A program made the position numbers and the translations under genes. From Artemisia argyi (Eukaryota > Streptophyta > Magnoliopsida > Asterales > Asteraceae): DNA of 64,000 nucleotides. Below are positions 24,309-36,016 of the stretch, in pieces; the first letter of the stretch is position 1; every line of letters starts with the position of its first letter. The stretch lies in the NCBI GenBank assembly GCA_030686995.1, contig CM060708.1, positions 261,487,044 through 261,551,043 of the forward strand. Reading direction: 5' to 3'. The notes below the pieces were generated by a model that worked only from the letters and a program-made list of their open reading frames with translations, did no database searches and had not been told where the DNA came from.

Positions 24309-24790
24309 GATTTTTTGTTACTTTTGTGTTGGAAATGTTTAAGAGACATTTTATCAAACAGGGTGTGTGCAATAGATGATTTTAGGGTTTATGTTTTCTT
24401 TCTTTCCTTCTGGGTTTGGGGTTTCTTTTTAAAACATTCGGGTCATTGTTGTAAATATACTTTGAATTAAAATCAAGAGTTAATTGCATGAATCGTCCCT
24501 GAACTTTGGCCAAATTGCATGTTTAATCCCATCATTTCAAAAGTGCACAAACCATCCCTGTTAGAAACCTTTGAGCAAATTTTAGTCCCCGATTTATAGG
24601 GATAGCAAAAAAACCCGAACCTGACGGGGAAACCCGAAAACCGAACTAATTGGGGCGGGGCGGGGCATGTTAATCGGGTTACGGGGCAGATTTGGGGATT
24701 AAACGGAGATTTTAATCGGGTTTGGGGCGTGGGGCGGGGAATCCTCGCCCCGCCCCACCCGATTAATATATACACAAACACACACACACA

Positions 24791-25035
24791 TCTATACTAC
24801 TATATAATGTATTTTGGGACTATTCTATAATTAGAAAGGCTTAAAAATTCAGACTTTCACTTACTAATTATGGAAACAACCACCCCTAACAATCACCCTC
24901 TACAATTTATAACCACTTCAACAACCACCCCCAACAATTTATAACCACCTAAACAACCACCCCTACAACCACTTTCCACCACCCCACCTCCCTCCTCTTC
25001 ACCCCAATAATCCGCCCCGCATTGCGTGGGCACCT

Positions 25036-25040
<5 letters not shown>
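24791..25040 (+). mobile_element. Small non-autonomous Helitron, copy B
   Basis: Same family as copies A and C: TCTATACTACTATATAATG start, AACAACCACCCC minisatellite, and a worn CCCCGCATTGCGTGGG hairpin. The 3' end reads CTA and runs straight into the (TA)n repeat, so its last base is uncertain. It lies downstream of a CA repeat inside the hAT-like MITE. Confidence 0.72.

Positions 25041-25111
<71 letters not shown>
25039..25111. repeat. (TA)n microsatellite
   Basis: About 70 bases of TA repeats joined directly to the 3' end of Helitron copy B; it probably grew from the TA at the insertion site. Confidence 0.9.
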
Positions 25112-25116
<5 letters not shown>

Positions 25117-25720
25117 CTCTAATATTGTTAGTTTTTTAATATTTGTAAGAATGCAAAATTGTGATTATAGAAACTCGTTTAGTGTCATATTTTTAAGTTT
25201 TAATTGTTTGCGGTATAATTTATCATTATGTATGTATAATACTATCGTTAAAAACTTAATAAGAATTGTTTGCAATTGATTATTAATAGGTTCGTTATTG
25301 CTAACAGTCAAAAAATAACAATAAAAGTGAAATGGTGCGGCTTGGTCGAGAATTGCACCCAAAGAGGACACATCGATAAGATCCCCGATTAATACGGGGC
25401 GGGTTTGGGGGACTATCACGCCCCAACGGGGCGCCCTGATTAGATCCCCAATGGGGATCGGGGCAAGTTTGGGGAGAGCTTTCGTAATCGGGTTTGGCGA
25501 TGGGGATGGCTGCCCCACCCCAAACTCGCCCCGTTGCCATCCCTACCGGTTTGAAAATAAATATTGGATTTTTAATTGCATAAGTCGTTCTTGAAGTTTG
25601 AAACTTGGGACGAAAATTTGCTCAAAGGTTTCTCACAGATTCAGTTTTTGCACTTTTGAAATGATTGAGACGAAACATGCAATTTGGCCAAAGTTCAAGG
25701 ACGATTCATGCAATTAACCC

Positions 25721-27560
25721 TAAAATCAAAATGAAAATAGTAAGAGTAACAGAATCGTATACTAGTATTATTCTCATCTTTATTAGAATATGAATGCATT
25801 TTTATTCGATAGTAAATGTTAGTTTAATCTTTTAACTTTTAGTGAAATTATGATTTAAGGCCTGTTTAGTAGGAGCTTTTTGGAAGCTGTTAGCTTTTTA
25901 TTACAAAAAATAATCTTCTCTGAAATAAATTGCTCCATTTAGATACATTAACTTCAAGCTTATATTTCAAATAAATAACTTGTAAATGAAAAGCTGATTA
26001 ATGAAGCTTTTTAAACTTCTTGGAGCTGTTAAAACTTTAAACTACTGATATACCCACCAATCATTTGTTTACAATTATAGATATGTTATTTCATGTCATT
26101 TTACATCTTATAATTACATTTAATAGCTAACTTACCAAACATTTTTATTTACCAATCACTTTTATTGAAAAAAAGATACAGCTTGTATAGATGTTAACAG
26201 CTTTACAGTTTACAGCTAAGAACTTACAGTTTACAACTTGCAATTAATTTTGCCAAACATAACTATTGGTTTCTTGCCAATGATTTTACCTTAACTTTTT
26301 TCGACCTATCTCTAAGAGATTTTCAAAAAGTGCTAAAGAAAGGTTGATATAATTGAATTTAGCACAATGAGAGTGCACCATTTCGCCACTTGACAAAATT
26401 GAATATTTACATTGGTTAATTGAAAGTCAAAATTGAATTAATTTAGTCAAACATTAATAAAAGTTCGTGTATAAAACTGATGGAGAAATAAAATGACAAT
26501 ACGTATATACTTGGGGATTATTTGTTTGTAGTTTTGGGTCAAACTGAAAAAGAAAAAAGAAATGGAATTCTATTTCTGCCTTCCGGCCTTTATCAACACA
26601 GACAAATAGATAAAAACCAAAATAAATTGAATTGTGTTCCCATAATTTATTGGTGTGTTAACTTATCGTTTTGCGCAATGAGTAAGCTTAGAATCCAATA
26701 CCTCTGGCATTAGTATGATAATTGCCAAAAGTTTTTACCAATTTAAGTGGTTGGAATATAAATGTGGTAATATTTTAATATGACAGAAAAGAAGTGGCAA
26801 GAACAAAAATTATGAAGATTTTACTCTTCTAATTTCATCCAGAAAGTTAGAAAAATGTGAAGGAAATAAAACTAAATAAGAGTTTGCTCCCATGACTTAA
26901 TTCAAACGCTTTAACCAATCAAGAAGAGCATTTTATACTAAAAAGCGGTACACCATTTTCTTAAAACATCACATGTTACACCATTTTCTTCATCATTGTG
27001 AATTCGAAATTGATGAGGAACAAGTGAAAAGGTAAAACCAGAAGGACATGTGAATCCCTACATGACTTTTTTTGTGCAGTTTTTTAGGCTCGGCTGCCTA
27101 CTCATTCTCCGTATAACTATCTTCTTTCAAACCTTTTGGGAGTCGACCAAGTACCAATCAGCTGAAGATGCTTATTGTTTTTTAAAGTCCAAACATATAT
27201 ATCTTCTTCTAATTATGTGATAGTCGGTACAAACATGTTAATTACTTATGTAAATTAAATGTTTTATGAGATAGATTTATCGATCAATTGCTTATCAGAT
27301 CTTTAGAACCAGTGGCGGAACTAGAACATTTTTTTTGAGGGGGCTGAAGCGGAGATTTGTTTGTAACATCAACTAAATTACCTCTAAAACCTATATATTT
27401 ACACTAAGTGCCGTATATTTGGGGAGGACCCTCCCCTGCCCCTACATAGGTCCGCCATTAACTATGATGTATGCAAATTGTGCAATTTTTAACATAGCAA
27501 AAACTGCAAATTACTTACTTTTATATTTATGCTCCCGCTGCAACGCACAGACTCTTAATC
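25721..27560. other. AT-rich intergenic with worn MITE-like repeats
   Basis: At about 25860-26265 a stretch has GCCTGTTTAGTAGGAGCTTTT at one end and TGCCAAACATAAC at the other, with several inverted words inside; it resembles a PIF/Harbinger-like MITE but no clear duplication was found. At about 27311-27457 are AGTGGCGGAAC and GTCCGCCATT, inverted ends of another MITE-like repeat. No gene was seen. Confidence 0.4.
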
Positions 27561-27950
27561 CTCGTTAATGAACTACTATGCAGTGATTTGTAACAATGCA
27601 AAAAGAATAAACAAGACAAGGCAATGAATATTTACGGGCTTTGTTAGTTAATGGGCTTTGTGAGAATTTGCAAATTGCAATCTTATATAATATGATGAAA
27701 AATTTGCTTAAAAGAAGGCAACAGTTAAGAACCAAATGTTCAAAAGAGCGTGAAGGTTTGAGTAATACAACTTTGGCTCGTACTATCTCGAAAGTAAATA
27801 ATACCAAATAAACATGATTTCCCACATAAGCATATAATATTAGAAAATTAAAAGCAATCTAATGATGGTAAGCATGTATGCATAGTTTTATAGACAGTAA
27901 CACCGAGATAGTGCATTGTCGTCACTTATTAGTTCAATGCAATGTCCAAC

Positions 27951-30900
27951 TTATTTGAGTTTGCAGTAATTCTTGAGCTCCAGTTCCTTTTTCTTCAACT
28001 CATCAATTTCAGCATTAGGATTTTCATCAAGCCACTTTAGAGCTTTCTCGATTCGATGCTCTATGCCTTTCATGCTTAGTGCACGAAACCACATCCTTGA
28101 TCTAAGCTTCAATTGGACATTGTTATCCTTAATCTTGGCTCTTAAGTTACAAACATAAGTTTCTAAATCTCTATGAGCATTCACCTTGTTCAGGTGTGAT
28201 TCATCCTCAATCTTATATCGTTCAGCATCTTTAATCATCTTCTCGATCTCCTTTGTTGACACACTGCCAGTGTTTGTGATCCTGACTGCTTTGCTCTTGC
28301 CAGTAGTTGTTTCTCTGGCTGAGACATTCAAGATCCCATTAACATCTATTTCATAGCATAGACTTACCTTAACTTCCCGTCGAAGGGCAAGAGGAAGGCC
28401 ATGCAGTGTAAATTCTCCCAATAAATAGTTTTCCGTACCCTTTGATCTCTCACCTTGATACACCGGAAGACGCATGGAAGTTTGATTGTCTTTAACAGTA
28501 TGAAGCTCTGTTTCTTTCTTTGTTGGAATAGGGGAATTTCTTGGAATCAACACACGCATAACATCTCCCTGCAGACCCACACCAAGTGACAAAGGAGTCA
28601 CATCAATTAGCACCAAAGACTGCATAGCTTCATCACCCATTCCACTTAATTTTGCAGCTAAAATTCCAGCACCGTGTGCAACAGCCTCGTCAGGATTCAA
28701 CTGTTGGCAGAGTATTTTTCCATTGAACAACTCCTTCAACAATTCTTGTACTTTAGGAATCCTGGTAGATCCGCCAGCAAGAACCACTTCATCAACTCTC
28801 TCCTTATCCATGTTTGCATCCCTTAAACACATTTCCACATGTTCCATGCACCTCTTGAACAAATCCATATTAACCTCCTCAAATTTAGCTCGGGTAAACT
28901 TAGTAGAAAAATCAACACCGTTAAACAAACAATCTATCTCAATCGTTGTCTGAGTAGCTGTCGAAGTAATCCTCTTTGCTCTTTCACAACGAACCCTCAA
29001 CCTACCCAAAGCTTTTTGGTTGCTACTAATATCTTGTTTGTGTTTCCTATTGAATTCTTGAACAAAATAATTCACCATTCTGTTATCAAAGTCTTCACCT
29101 CCCAAATGTGTGTCACCACCCGTAGCCTTAACCTCGATTGTTCCCTTTTCATCAATTGTGAGAATAGAAACATCAAAAGTACCACCACCCAAATCGAAAA
29201 CTAACACATTCAGCTTGCCATCTACACCAGCTCTCTTGTCAAGAGCATAAGCAATTGCAGCTGCAGTAGGTTCATTTATCATACGAATAACATCAAGTCC
29301 AGCAACAGTTGTGGCATCCTTTGTTGATTGCCGTTGTAAATCATTAAAATAAGCGGGAACAGTTATCACCGCCTTTTTAACAGATGTTCCGAGATATGTC
29401 TCAGCGATTCCTTTCATCTTTGCTAAAACCATTGACGAAATTTCTTCAGCAGCAAATTCTTTGTTTTCATTCTTGTATGTGACTACAACTTTTGGCTTAT
29501 CATCATTCCCAGCGACGACCTTAAAAGGCCATAACTTCATGTCTTCTTGAACAGTTTCATCGCTTGTTCTTCTTCCAATCAACCGCTTAACATCTGTTTA
29601 TTAATGTTTAAATTTGTGTATTATATAAAAAGAGTGCAAATGTTGGAAAATCCCCATACATTTTGCATTAATTTTTGATTAAGCCATAACATAGTTTTTT
29701 TTTTTGTTGTTAATAAAGCCATTCAAAATTTTTGGTCTTGCTCACTATATTATATTTGACTTTTTCAAACATGTTTCATAGTCAGTATATTAGGGGTTCC
29801 TACAGCAGTAAACTACGTGCCTTTGACCCTGAAACACGATCTACGAAGATGATCTTTGATCAACGACAGAAGCAGATCGGTAAACCAACAAGTGATGAGA
29901 TGCAGAAACAAGACATTCTGAAGAAGAGCATGTCTCGGCACCCGGAAATGGACTTATCAAGGGTGAAGATCAACTAACAAGGTTCTACTCAGAAAAGTGT
30001 TTCGCTCAAGATATGTTTTAGCTTTGGTTCTACATATGTTTTAGGAAATGCAGTTGGATTTTCTAAGGTTTTATGAAGTAGAACCACTTTTGGAAATTTG
30101 TGTACAAAAACTTGTTATGGTTTCTGAATATTACAGCATATTTCATTATGAATATTTAATATTAAAACTTATTAAAAAAAAAATACAAAACCATCAATTT
30201 AGCTAACTGAAACTTTTAGTTCTATGAACTACTAAAGAAGGAGCATGGTACCATCAATTTAGGTAACTGAAACTTCTACTACCTTATGTCCACTTACTAG
30301 TCCATCCCGTTAGAAATTTGTGAGTAGGGCATATGCCCACTTAACAATCCATCCTGTTTGGAAGTTGTAAGAAGAGTAGTAGAAATTCCACTTAGCCAAG
30401 TTTAAGATACCATGCTCCACCTAATTTATGGTACTAGAAATTCTACTAAAGACAGATCCAGTAGTATTAAATTACATTTTGGCCTATAGCTAGTGTATCT
30501 GGCCGTTTGATGACATGTCCATTCTTGAATCAAATAAGCAACCCACCCCACTCTTTGATTAAAATAAAAAGCCTAAGCAAGAAATTCTCTTCCTTTGATG
30601 TGACCAGCATCAGTTCCAGTTTGATACAGTAATTGTTTTGATAATTGTTTTCTATTATTTAAAGAACACGTACAGGAGTATATAAGAACAGCATGCACAA
30701 CGGCACAACCACACTTGCACAAAACCATAATTCCAATAAATTCCATATGCAAGAAAAAATTGATTAGATTATAAGCTAAACATAACTAAAAATTGACTAT
30801 GAGCCAAAATGCAGCAAAATTATGCAATTTGTACAACGGAAACAATAAGGATTTTACATATCATAATATCACCATATGCAGAAAAAAATAAGTAGTTTGA

Positions 30901-31343
30901 ATCATAGCATAAGGGTATTTCTATTCCATTTAAGGGTTTCAAAATATGGCATAGCATTTTGCAAAAGAGAAAAAAATTTCCAACGCCATCGAAAATTATA
31001 TAGTGGCTTGATCGATAATTAGTGCAATATGTATGGGTGTATTTTACATGCGTTTTTACCATATAAACATTTACTAACTGACATACTGGTAGTAAGTAAA
31101 AACAATGAATGAAAGGAAAAGTGACTAACCAAAGATAGTGTTGGTAGGGTTATAAGCAGCCTGATTTTTGGCAGAATCACCAACCAAACGTTCAGTGTCG
31201 TTGAAGGCGACACATGATGGGGTGATCCTGTTTCCTTGATCATTTGCTATGATCTCAACGCGGTTGTGTTGCCAAACAGCCACACAAGAGTATGTTGTTC
31301 CAAGATCGATACCAATGGCTGGAACTTTACCTCTTGCCAACAT
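27951..31343 (-). CDS. HSP70: HSP70-type chaperone, copy 4, with a long intron
   Basis: Exon 1 is 31343-31130 ([20 protein letters not shown] start) and exon 2 is 29593-27951, with the phase-1 intron at the conserved Asp codon. The product is about 618 residues. ATPase motifs are intact ([43 protein letters not shown]). Minor changes include NDLQRQST for the usual NDSQRQAT. The linker is [13 protein letters not shown]. The lid matches copies 3 and 5, but the frame ends at KLK because of a small change that makes a TAA where copies 3 and 5 continue KLDIALN. There is no EEVD. The 1.5-kb intron contains a fragment of an unrelated gene (NudC-like, 29798-29977, opposite strand). The open frame and kept splice sites suggest a working gene with altered co-chaperone use. 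Confidence 0.87.
29798..29977 (+). pseudogene. NudC-domain (BOBBER-like) C-terminal fragment in the HSP70 copy 4 intron
   Basis: About 60 codons read [20 protein letters not shown], then [18 protein letters not shown] and [19 protein letters not shown], followed by a TAA. This matches the conserved C-terminus of plant NudC-domain proteins such as BOBBER1 (DPETR...FDQRQKQ...PTS...LKKFM..HPEMDFS), a small-heat-shock-like chaperone of the cytosol. Two residues are missing after DPETRST, and the upstream NudC/CS domain is absent, so it is a fragment and not a gene. It lies opposite to the HSP70 gene. No poly(A) tail was noted, so capture by a DNA transposon or fragment insertion is as likely as retroposition. 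Confidence 0.7.
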
Positions 31344-31539
31344 GTTGTAAATGCAAAGGGGCTAAGAAATGTTACTAAACCGGCCTCAATTCGTTCGTAT
31401 ATACCACATGAATTTATTTCTATATGTATAATTTATAATAAGATAAACACAAAAAGTGGAACAGATAATACTAGCGATTTCAAATTCAAAACCAACGTAA
31501 TTTTATGAGTACCAACCAATAGATCGATATAAAGATCTT

Positions 31540-31556
31540 TTCTGTATATATAAAAA
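31540..31556 (-). promoter_or_regulatory. TATA region of HSP70 copy 4
   Basis: On the minus strand, TTTTTATATATACAG lies about 200 bases upstream of ATG 31343. The same block, AAGATCTTTTCTGTATATA on the plus strand, precedes copy 3, so the core promoter was duplicated with the gene. Confidence 0.5.
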
Positions 31557-31559
31557 GGG

Positions 31560-32310
31560 ATCCTAACTATTCCGATTGAAGTAATTTCTTCTAAACTTTT
31601 ACCCCCTAATTAGTTGCATCCTTCCTATCTTCCTAACTATTCCGATTGTAGTTATTTATTATAACTATTACCCGTAGTGATTTGTAACTATACACATTAA
31701 TTTGAACCTTAAACTTAAGTTAAAACAATATAAATGCAAATTTGTAATTACACACATTTATAATAATGGTAATTCTTAACTACACATATGTTTAATGATA
31801 TTCAATCTTTAAAATTCAATTTTCGTGACTAAATATTTATATAATTATCACTACAATAATCTTAAACCAAGAGGAATAAAAAATTTGCAACTTATTATCT
31901 CACAGACGGTTTTATGGATGATTTTACGTAGCCACTTTTATAGTATTAACATTAAAACATGATGTATTTGTAAGTTACACATAACTTATTAAACACAATT
32001 ATTATGGTTGGTCACTTTAATTTATATATTTCGTATCGAGTTACATCTCATATTTTATATTTTTTTATTAAAGAATGGCATAAATCTATCTTCATAACGA
32101 GTTGCATATAATCAAGCATATTCATTCACTTTTACGTTATAAACGGCACATGAATCTCCCTTTATAGTTGCAATCTACAATTACCAAATAAACAAGATCT
32201 CACACATATGTTTATGTATTAAAAAATTCAAAGCAATCTAACTGATAGTAAAGCATATATTGCATAGTTTTATAGACCGTAACAACGAGATAGTGCATTG
32301 TCGTCACTTA
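31560..32310. other. Intergenic between HSP70 copies 4 and 5
   Basis: AT-rich. The last 100 bases match the 3' flank of copy 3 (TTTTATAGACCGTAACAACGAG-like motif near 32268). No gene or transposon ends were recognised. Confidence 0.4.
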
Positions 32311-34274
32311 TTAGTTCAATGCAATGTCCAACTTCTTGAGTTTGCAATAATTCTTGAGCTCCACTTCCTTTTTCTTCAACTTATCAGTTTCAGCATTTGG
32401 ATTTTCATCAAGCCACTTAAGAGCTTTCTCAATTCGATGCTCTATGACTTTCATGCTTAGTGCAGGAAACCACATCCCTGATCTAAGTTTCAATTGGACA
32501 TTGTTATCCTTAATCTTCGCTCTTAAGTTACAAATATAAGTTTCTAAATCTCTATGAGCTTTCACCTTGCTCAGGTGCGCTTCATCCTCAATCTTATATC
32601 GTTCAGCATCTTTAATCATCTTCTCGATCTCCTTTGTTGACACACTGCCAGTGTTTGTGATCCTGACCGCTTTACTCTTGCCAGTAGTTGTTTCTGTGGC
32701 TGAGACATTCAAGATCCCATTAACATCTATTTCATAGCATAAGGTTACTTTAACTATCCCTCGGAGGGCAATAGGAAGGCCACGCAGTTCAAATTCTCCC
32801 AATAAATAGTTTTCCGTGCCCTTTGATCTCTCACCTTGATACACCAAAATACGCGCTGACGTTTGATTGTCTGAAGCGGTAGCACACACCCATTCCTTTT
32901 TTATTGGTATAGGGGAATTTCTTGGAATTACAACTTGCATAAGATCTCCATGCAGCCCCACACCAAGTGACAAAGGAGTAACATCAATTAGCACCAAGGA
33001 CTTTGTTGCTTCATCACCCATGCCGCTTAAATTTGCAGCTAATATTCCAGCACCATGTGCAACAGCCTCGTCAGGATTCAACTGTTGGCAGAGTATTTTT
33101 CCATTGAACAACTCCTGCAACAATTCTTGTACTTTAGGAATCCTGGTGGATCCGCCAACAAGAACAACTTCATCAATGCTATCTTTACTCATATTTGCAT
33201 CTCTCAAACACATCTCCACATGCTCCATACAGTTCTTGAACAAGTCCATATTAACCTCCTCAAACTTTGCTCGCGTAAACTTTGCAGAAAAATCTATACC
33301 ATTAAACAAGCAATCAATGTCTAATGTCGTCTGAATACAGGCTGAAATAACCCTCTTTGCTCTCTCACATTGAACCCTTAACCTACCTAAAGCTTTTATG
33401 TTGTTACTAATGTCCTGTTGATTTTTTCTTTTAAATTCTTGAACAAAATGATTCACCATTCTGTTATCGAAGTCTTCACCTCCCAAATGTGTGTCGCCAC
33501 CTGTAGCTTTAACCTCGATGATTCCCTTTTCATCAATTATGAGAACAGAAACATCAAAAGTGCCACCACCCAAGTCAAAAACTAACACATTCATTTTGCC
33601 ATCTATACCAGCTCTCTTGTCAAGAGCATAAGCAATTGCAGCTGCTGTTGGTTCATTAATCATACGCACGACTTCAAGTCCTGCAATCGCTGCAGCATCC
33701 TTTGTTGACTGACGTTGTGAATCATTAAAATAAGCAGGAACAGTTATCACCGCCTTTTCAACTGTCGATGCAAGATACTTTTGAGCAATTTCTTTCATCT
33801 TTGCTAAGACCATAGACGAAATTTCTTCCGCACGAAATTCCTTCTTTCCATCTTTGTATGTGACCACAATTTTAGGCATGTCATCCTTCCCAGCCACAAC
33901 CTTAAAAGGCCATAACTTCATGTCTTCTTTAACAGTTTCATCACTTGCTCTTCTTCCAATCAATCGCTTAACATCTGTTTATTAATGCTTAAATTGTACA
34001 TGTGAATATATAAACAAGTATAAATTAATTAACAATGAATGAGAAAAAAATGTGACTAACCGAAGATGGTGTTTGTAGGATTACAAGCAGCCTGGTTTTT
34101 TGCAGCATCGCCCACAAAACGTTCAGTGTCGTTAAAAGCAACACACGACGGGGTGATCCGGTTACCTTGATCATTGGCTATGATCTCAACACGGTTGTGT
34201 TGCCAAACAGAAACACATGAATAAGTTGTTCCAAGATCGATACCAATAGCTGGGGCTCTATGTGTTTTCCACAT
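32311..34274 (-). CDS. HSP70: HSP70-type chaperone, copy 5 (close twin of copy 3)
   Basis: Exon 1 is 34274-34061 and exon 2 is 33974-32311, with an 86-base intron nearly identical to that of copy 3. The product is about 625 residues. All ATPase motifs are present, with the normal [10 protein letters not shown] loop (copy 3 has Pro here). The linker is [13 protein letters not shown]. The substrate-binding domain has [21 protein letters not shown] and [19 protein letters not shown]. The lid ends KKLDIALN, without EEVD. Differences from copy 3 cluster in a few patches, for example KFTRAKFEE against NFSRAKFEE, and [10 protein letters not shown] against [10 protein letters not shown]. Long stretches elsewhere are identical, which suggests recent duplication or gene conversion. 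Upstream of the start codon the two copies no longer match, so their promoters differ. Confidence 0.9.
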
Positions 34275-35112
34275 TTTTTCAAGCTAAAATATAAAAGATT
34301 ATGCACAATCTTTCCTCGTACCATCACTATTTATATATTTTGAATGAACGAATCCTACTCAAATTATATCTTGCGTTTGAGTAATATAAATACTTCTTCT
34401 AAAGCAATAATAATTGTGGAGTAAATAATTATTTAACAAAACATAGTCACGAATTTTTATTTGTATACAATACCAAATTCGTATATATATATTAATTACT
34501 AGCAGGCTATGTATATTGCCGACTTTATTATTAAAAAAAAATGGATTTATTCGAGAAAAAAAAATGGATTTTTAAAGTAGTACGTTATTATTTTTCATTG
34601 TTAAAGCAGCCTTTTATTTATTCATGATTAAACTCTTAATTGTGTTTTATTCATTCTCACATTTGTCTAAGCCAACAATGGGAATATTCCAAACTGACAA
34701 CCGCTACTGTGGTCGTTAAGCTAGCTACATATGTTATTCGGACGTACATTAGATTGTGTGTAGATAGATGCTCAATTGATTGAGCATGTGTGATAATTAA
34801 CGAGAATGATCGAATGAATATACGTGGATCAGTGATGACGAAGATATCAGTTTTCGAGCAGGTTTGTATATATTCTTAGTGACATTTCACATCTATGTTA
34901 AATCTCACTATGAAGAGTTCAGTTTAGGTAACTAACAACCACTCATTCACTTTTTTACATATTTTATACTATACGATTATTCGCGCACAGCAGCGACAAT
35001 GTATAGTAACGTCAATTTTTTGTGTGTATTTATTTATTAATTGTGTATAGATATATGGGTGTAAGTGCGTGTGGAGAAATTTTGTGAATTAAATTGTAAT
35101 TAAGTATTTAAA
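34275..35112. other. Upstream region of HSP70 copy 5; no gene seen
   Basis: AT-rich. A weak TATA-like ACTATTTATATATT lies near 34328. No coding sequence or repeat ends were recognised. Confidence 0.4.
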
Positions 35113-35600
35113 TCTATACTACTTATAATATATTTAGACACTTCTCTCTTATTAATTTTTTAAGTTTTCTTAATATAGATTTTAAGTAAATACTACTTAA
35201 AAAACATAGTTTACAAGTACTTAAAGCACACATAAAAATAAAAAGACACTATTCATCTAATACAATTAATACACTATTAAAAACACCCCTTCACCCAAAA
35301 ATACAACTATTTAAGTACAATGTACAATACAATTAAGCTTCCAAAATATTAAGCTTCCACCCCTTCATAAAAAAGAAAAAAAAAATACTATTAATACAAT
35401 TAATACGCTATTAAAAACACTCTTTCAAAAAAAATACAACTTTTTAACCACAATATACAATATAATTAAGCTTCCAAAATATTAAGCTTTCAAAACACAA
35501 AATATGAAATCCGGCAACCCGAAACAATAATTCGAGATATTCATCGCCGCAAATTTTATTATAGGGTACACGCCGCCGCATCGCGCGGGTACCCTGCTAG
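35113..35600 (+). mobile_element. Small non-autonomous Helitron, copy C
   Basis: Starts TCTATACTACTTATAATA after an A, and ends with the hairpin region GCCGCATCGCGCGGGT and CTAG followed by T. It is 488 bases, longer than copies A and B, with a different middle that holds two roughly repeated units (AATATTAAGCTTCC and ATTAAAAACAC words). No protein is encoded. Confidence 0.82.
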
Positions 35601-36016
35601 TAATTAATAGACTGTATTGGTTTTTTTGTAAGGAATGGTCTTTTAGTCAAATAACCTTATTTTGGTAAGTTTTAAGCAAGATCAAAGTTTAAACATTTTC
35701 TAGTAAAGATAAAGAAATTAGATTGATTTAGTTGATTTTTATTGGCCAAAATTTGTGCTTTAGAATATCCAGTTCACTAACAAGTAACAAATAATCTTAA
35801 GAAGCAGGCATGCAACAATTGAGTGCCAAGTGTTCCATAGATCGAGCTGCTTAGATCTGATAGTTTGATGACCTGCATAAAGGTTAAGTACCTTAATATC
35901 TTCTATAGAAACTTCTTTTTAAATTTATCTAATTAATGGTAGGCCAAAATTATACTAGTTCTAGAGACAGTGACAACCAAATTGTCTATTGTTGTGATCA
36001 TATGTAATTAGCAATC
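35601..36016. other. 3' flank of relic HSP70 copy 6
   Basis: Similar to 19525-19760 and carrying the array motif TTCTAGAGACAGTGACAA near 35958. The gag-only Ty3 element inserted at its right edge, dividing this flank from the coding relic that resumes after 40628. Confidence 0.5.

Larger units (their letters stand above)
24597..25544. mobile_element. hAT-like MITE inside the Mutator-like element
   Basis: Ends TAGGGATAGCAA and TTGCCATCCCTA are inverted. The body is a GC-rich run of CGGGGCGGGG-type words, similar in style to the other TAGGGGTG-ended MITEs here. The flanking 8-mers (CCGATTTA and CCGGTTTG) match only partly, so the target duplication is worn. It holds a Helitron (24791-25040) and a TA repeat. 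Confidence 0.65.
24477..25720. mobile_element. Mutator-like foldback element with long terminal inverted repeats
   Basis: The outer about 120 bases on each side are inverted copies of one another (left starts GAGTTAATTGCATGAATCG, right ends CGATTCATGCAATTAACCC; both carry the word GCTCAAAGGTTTCT or its complement). A 9-bp duplication, TAAAATCAA, flanks the element (24468-24476 and 25721-25729). Long inverted ends plus a 9-bp target site are typical of Mutator-like elements. No transposase is present. A hAT-like MITE fills the middle. It lies about 170 bases upstream of the F-box gene's start codon, so it may affect that promoter. Confidence 0.85.

Noticed and set aside
24473..25540. Pro/Arg-rich frames in the GC-rich part of the MITE nest
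   Set aside because: They consist of repeats of CGGGG-type words in a hAT-like MITE and show no domain.
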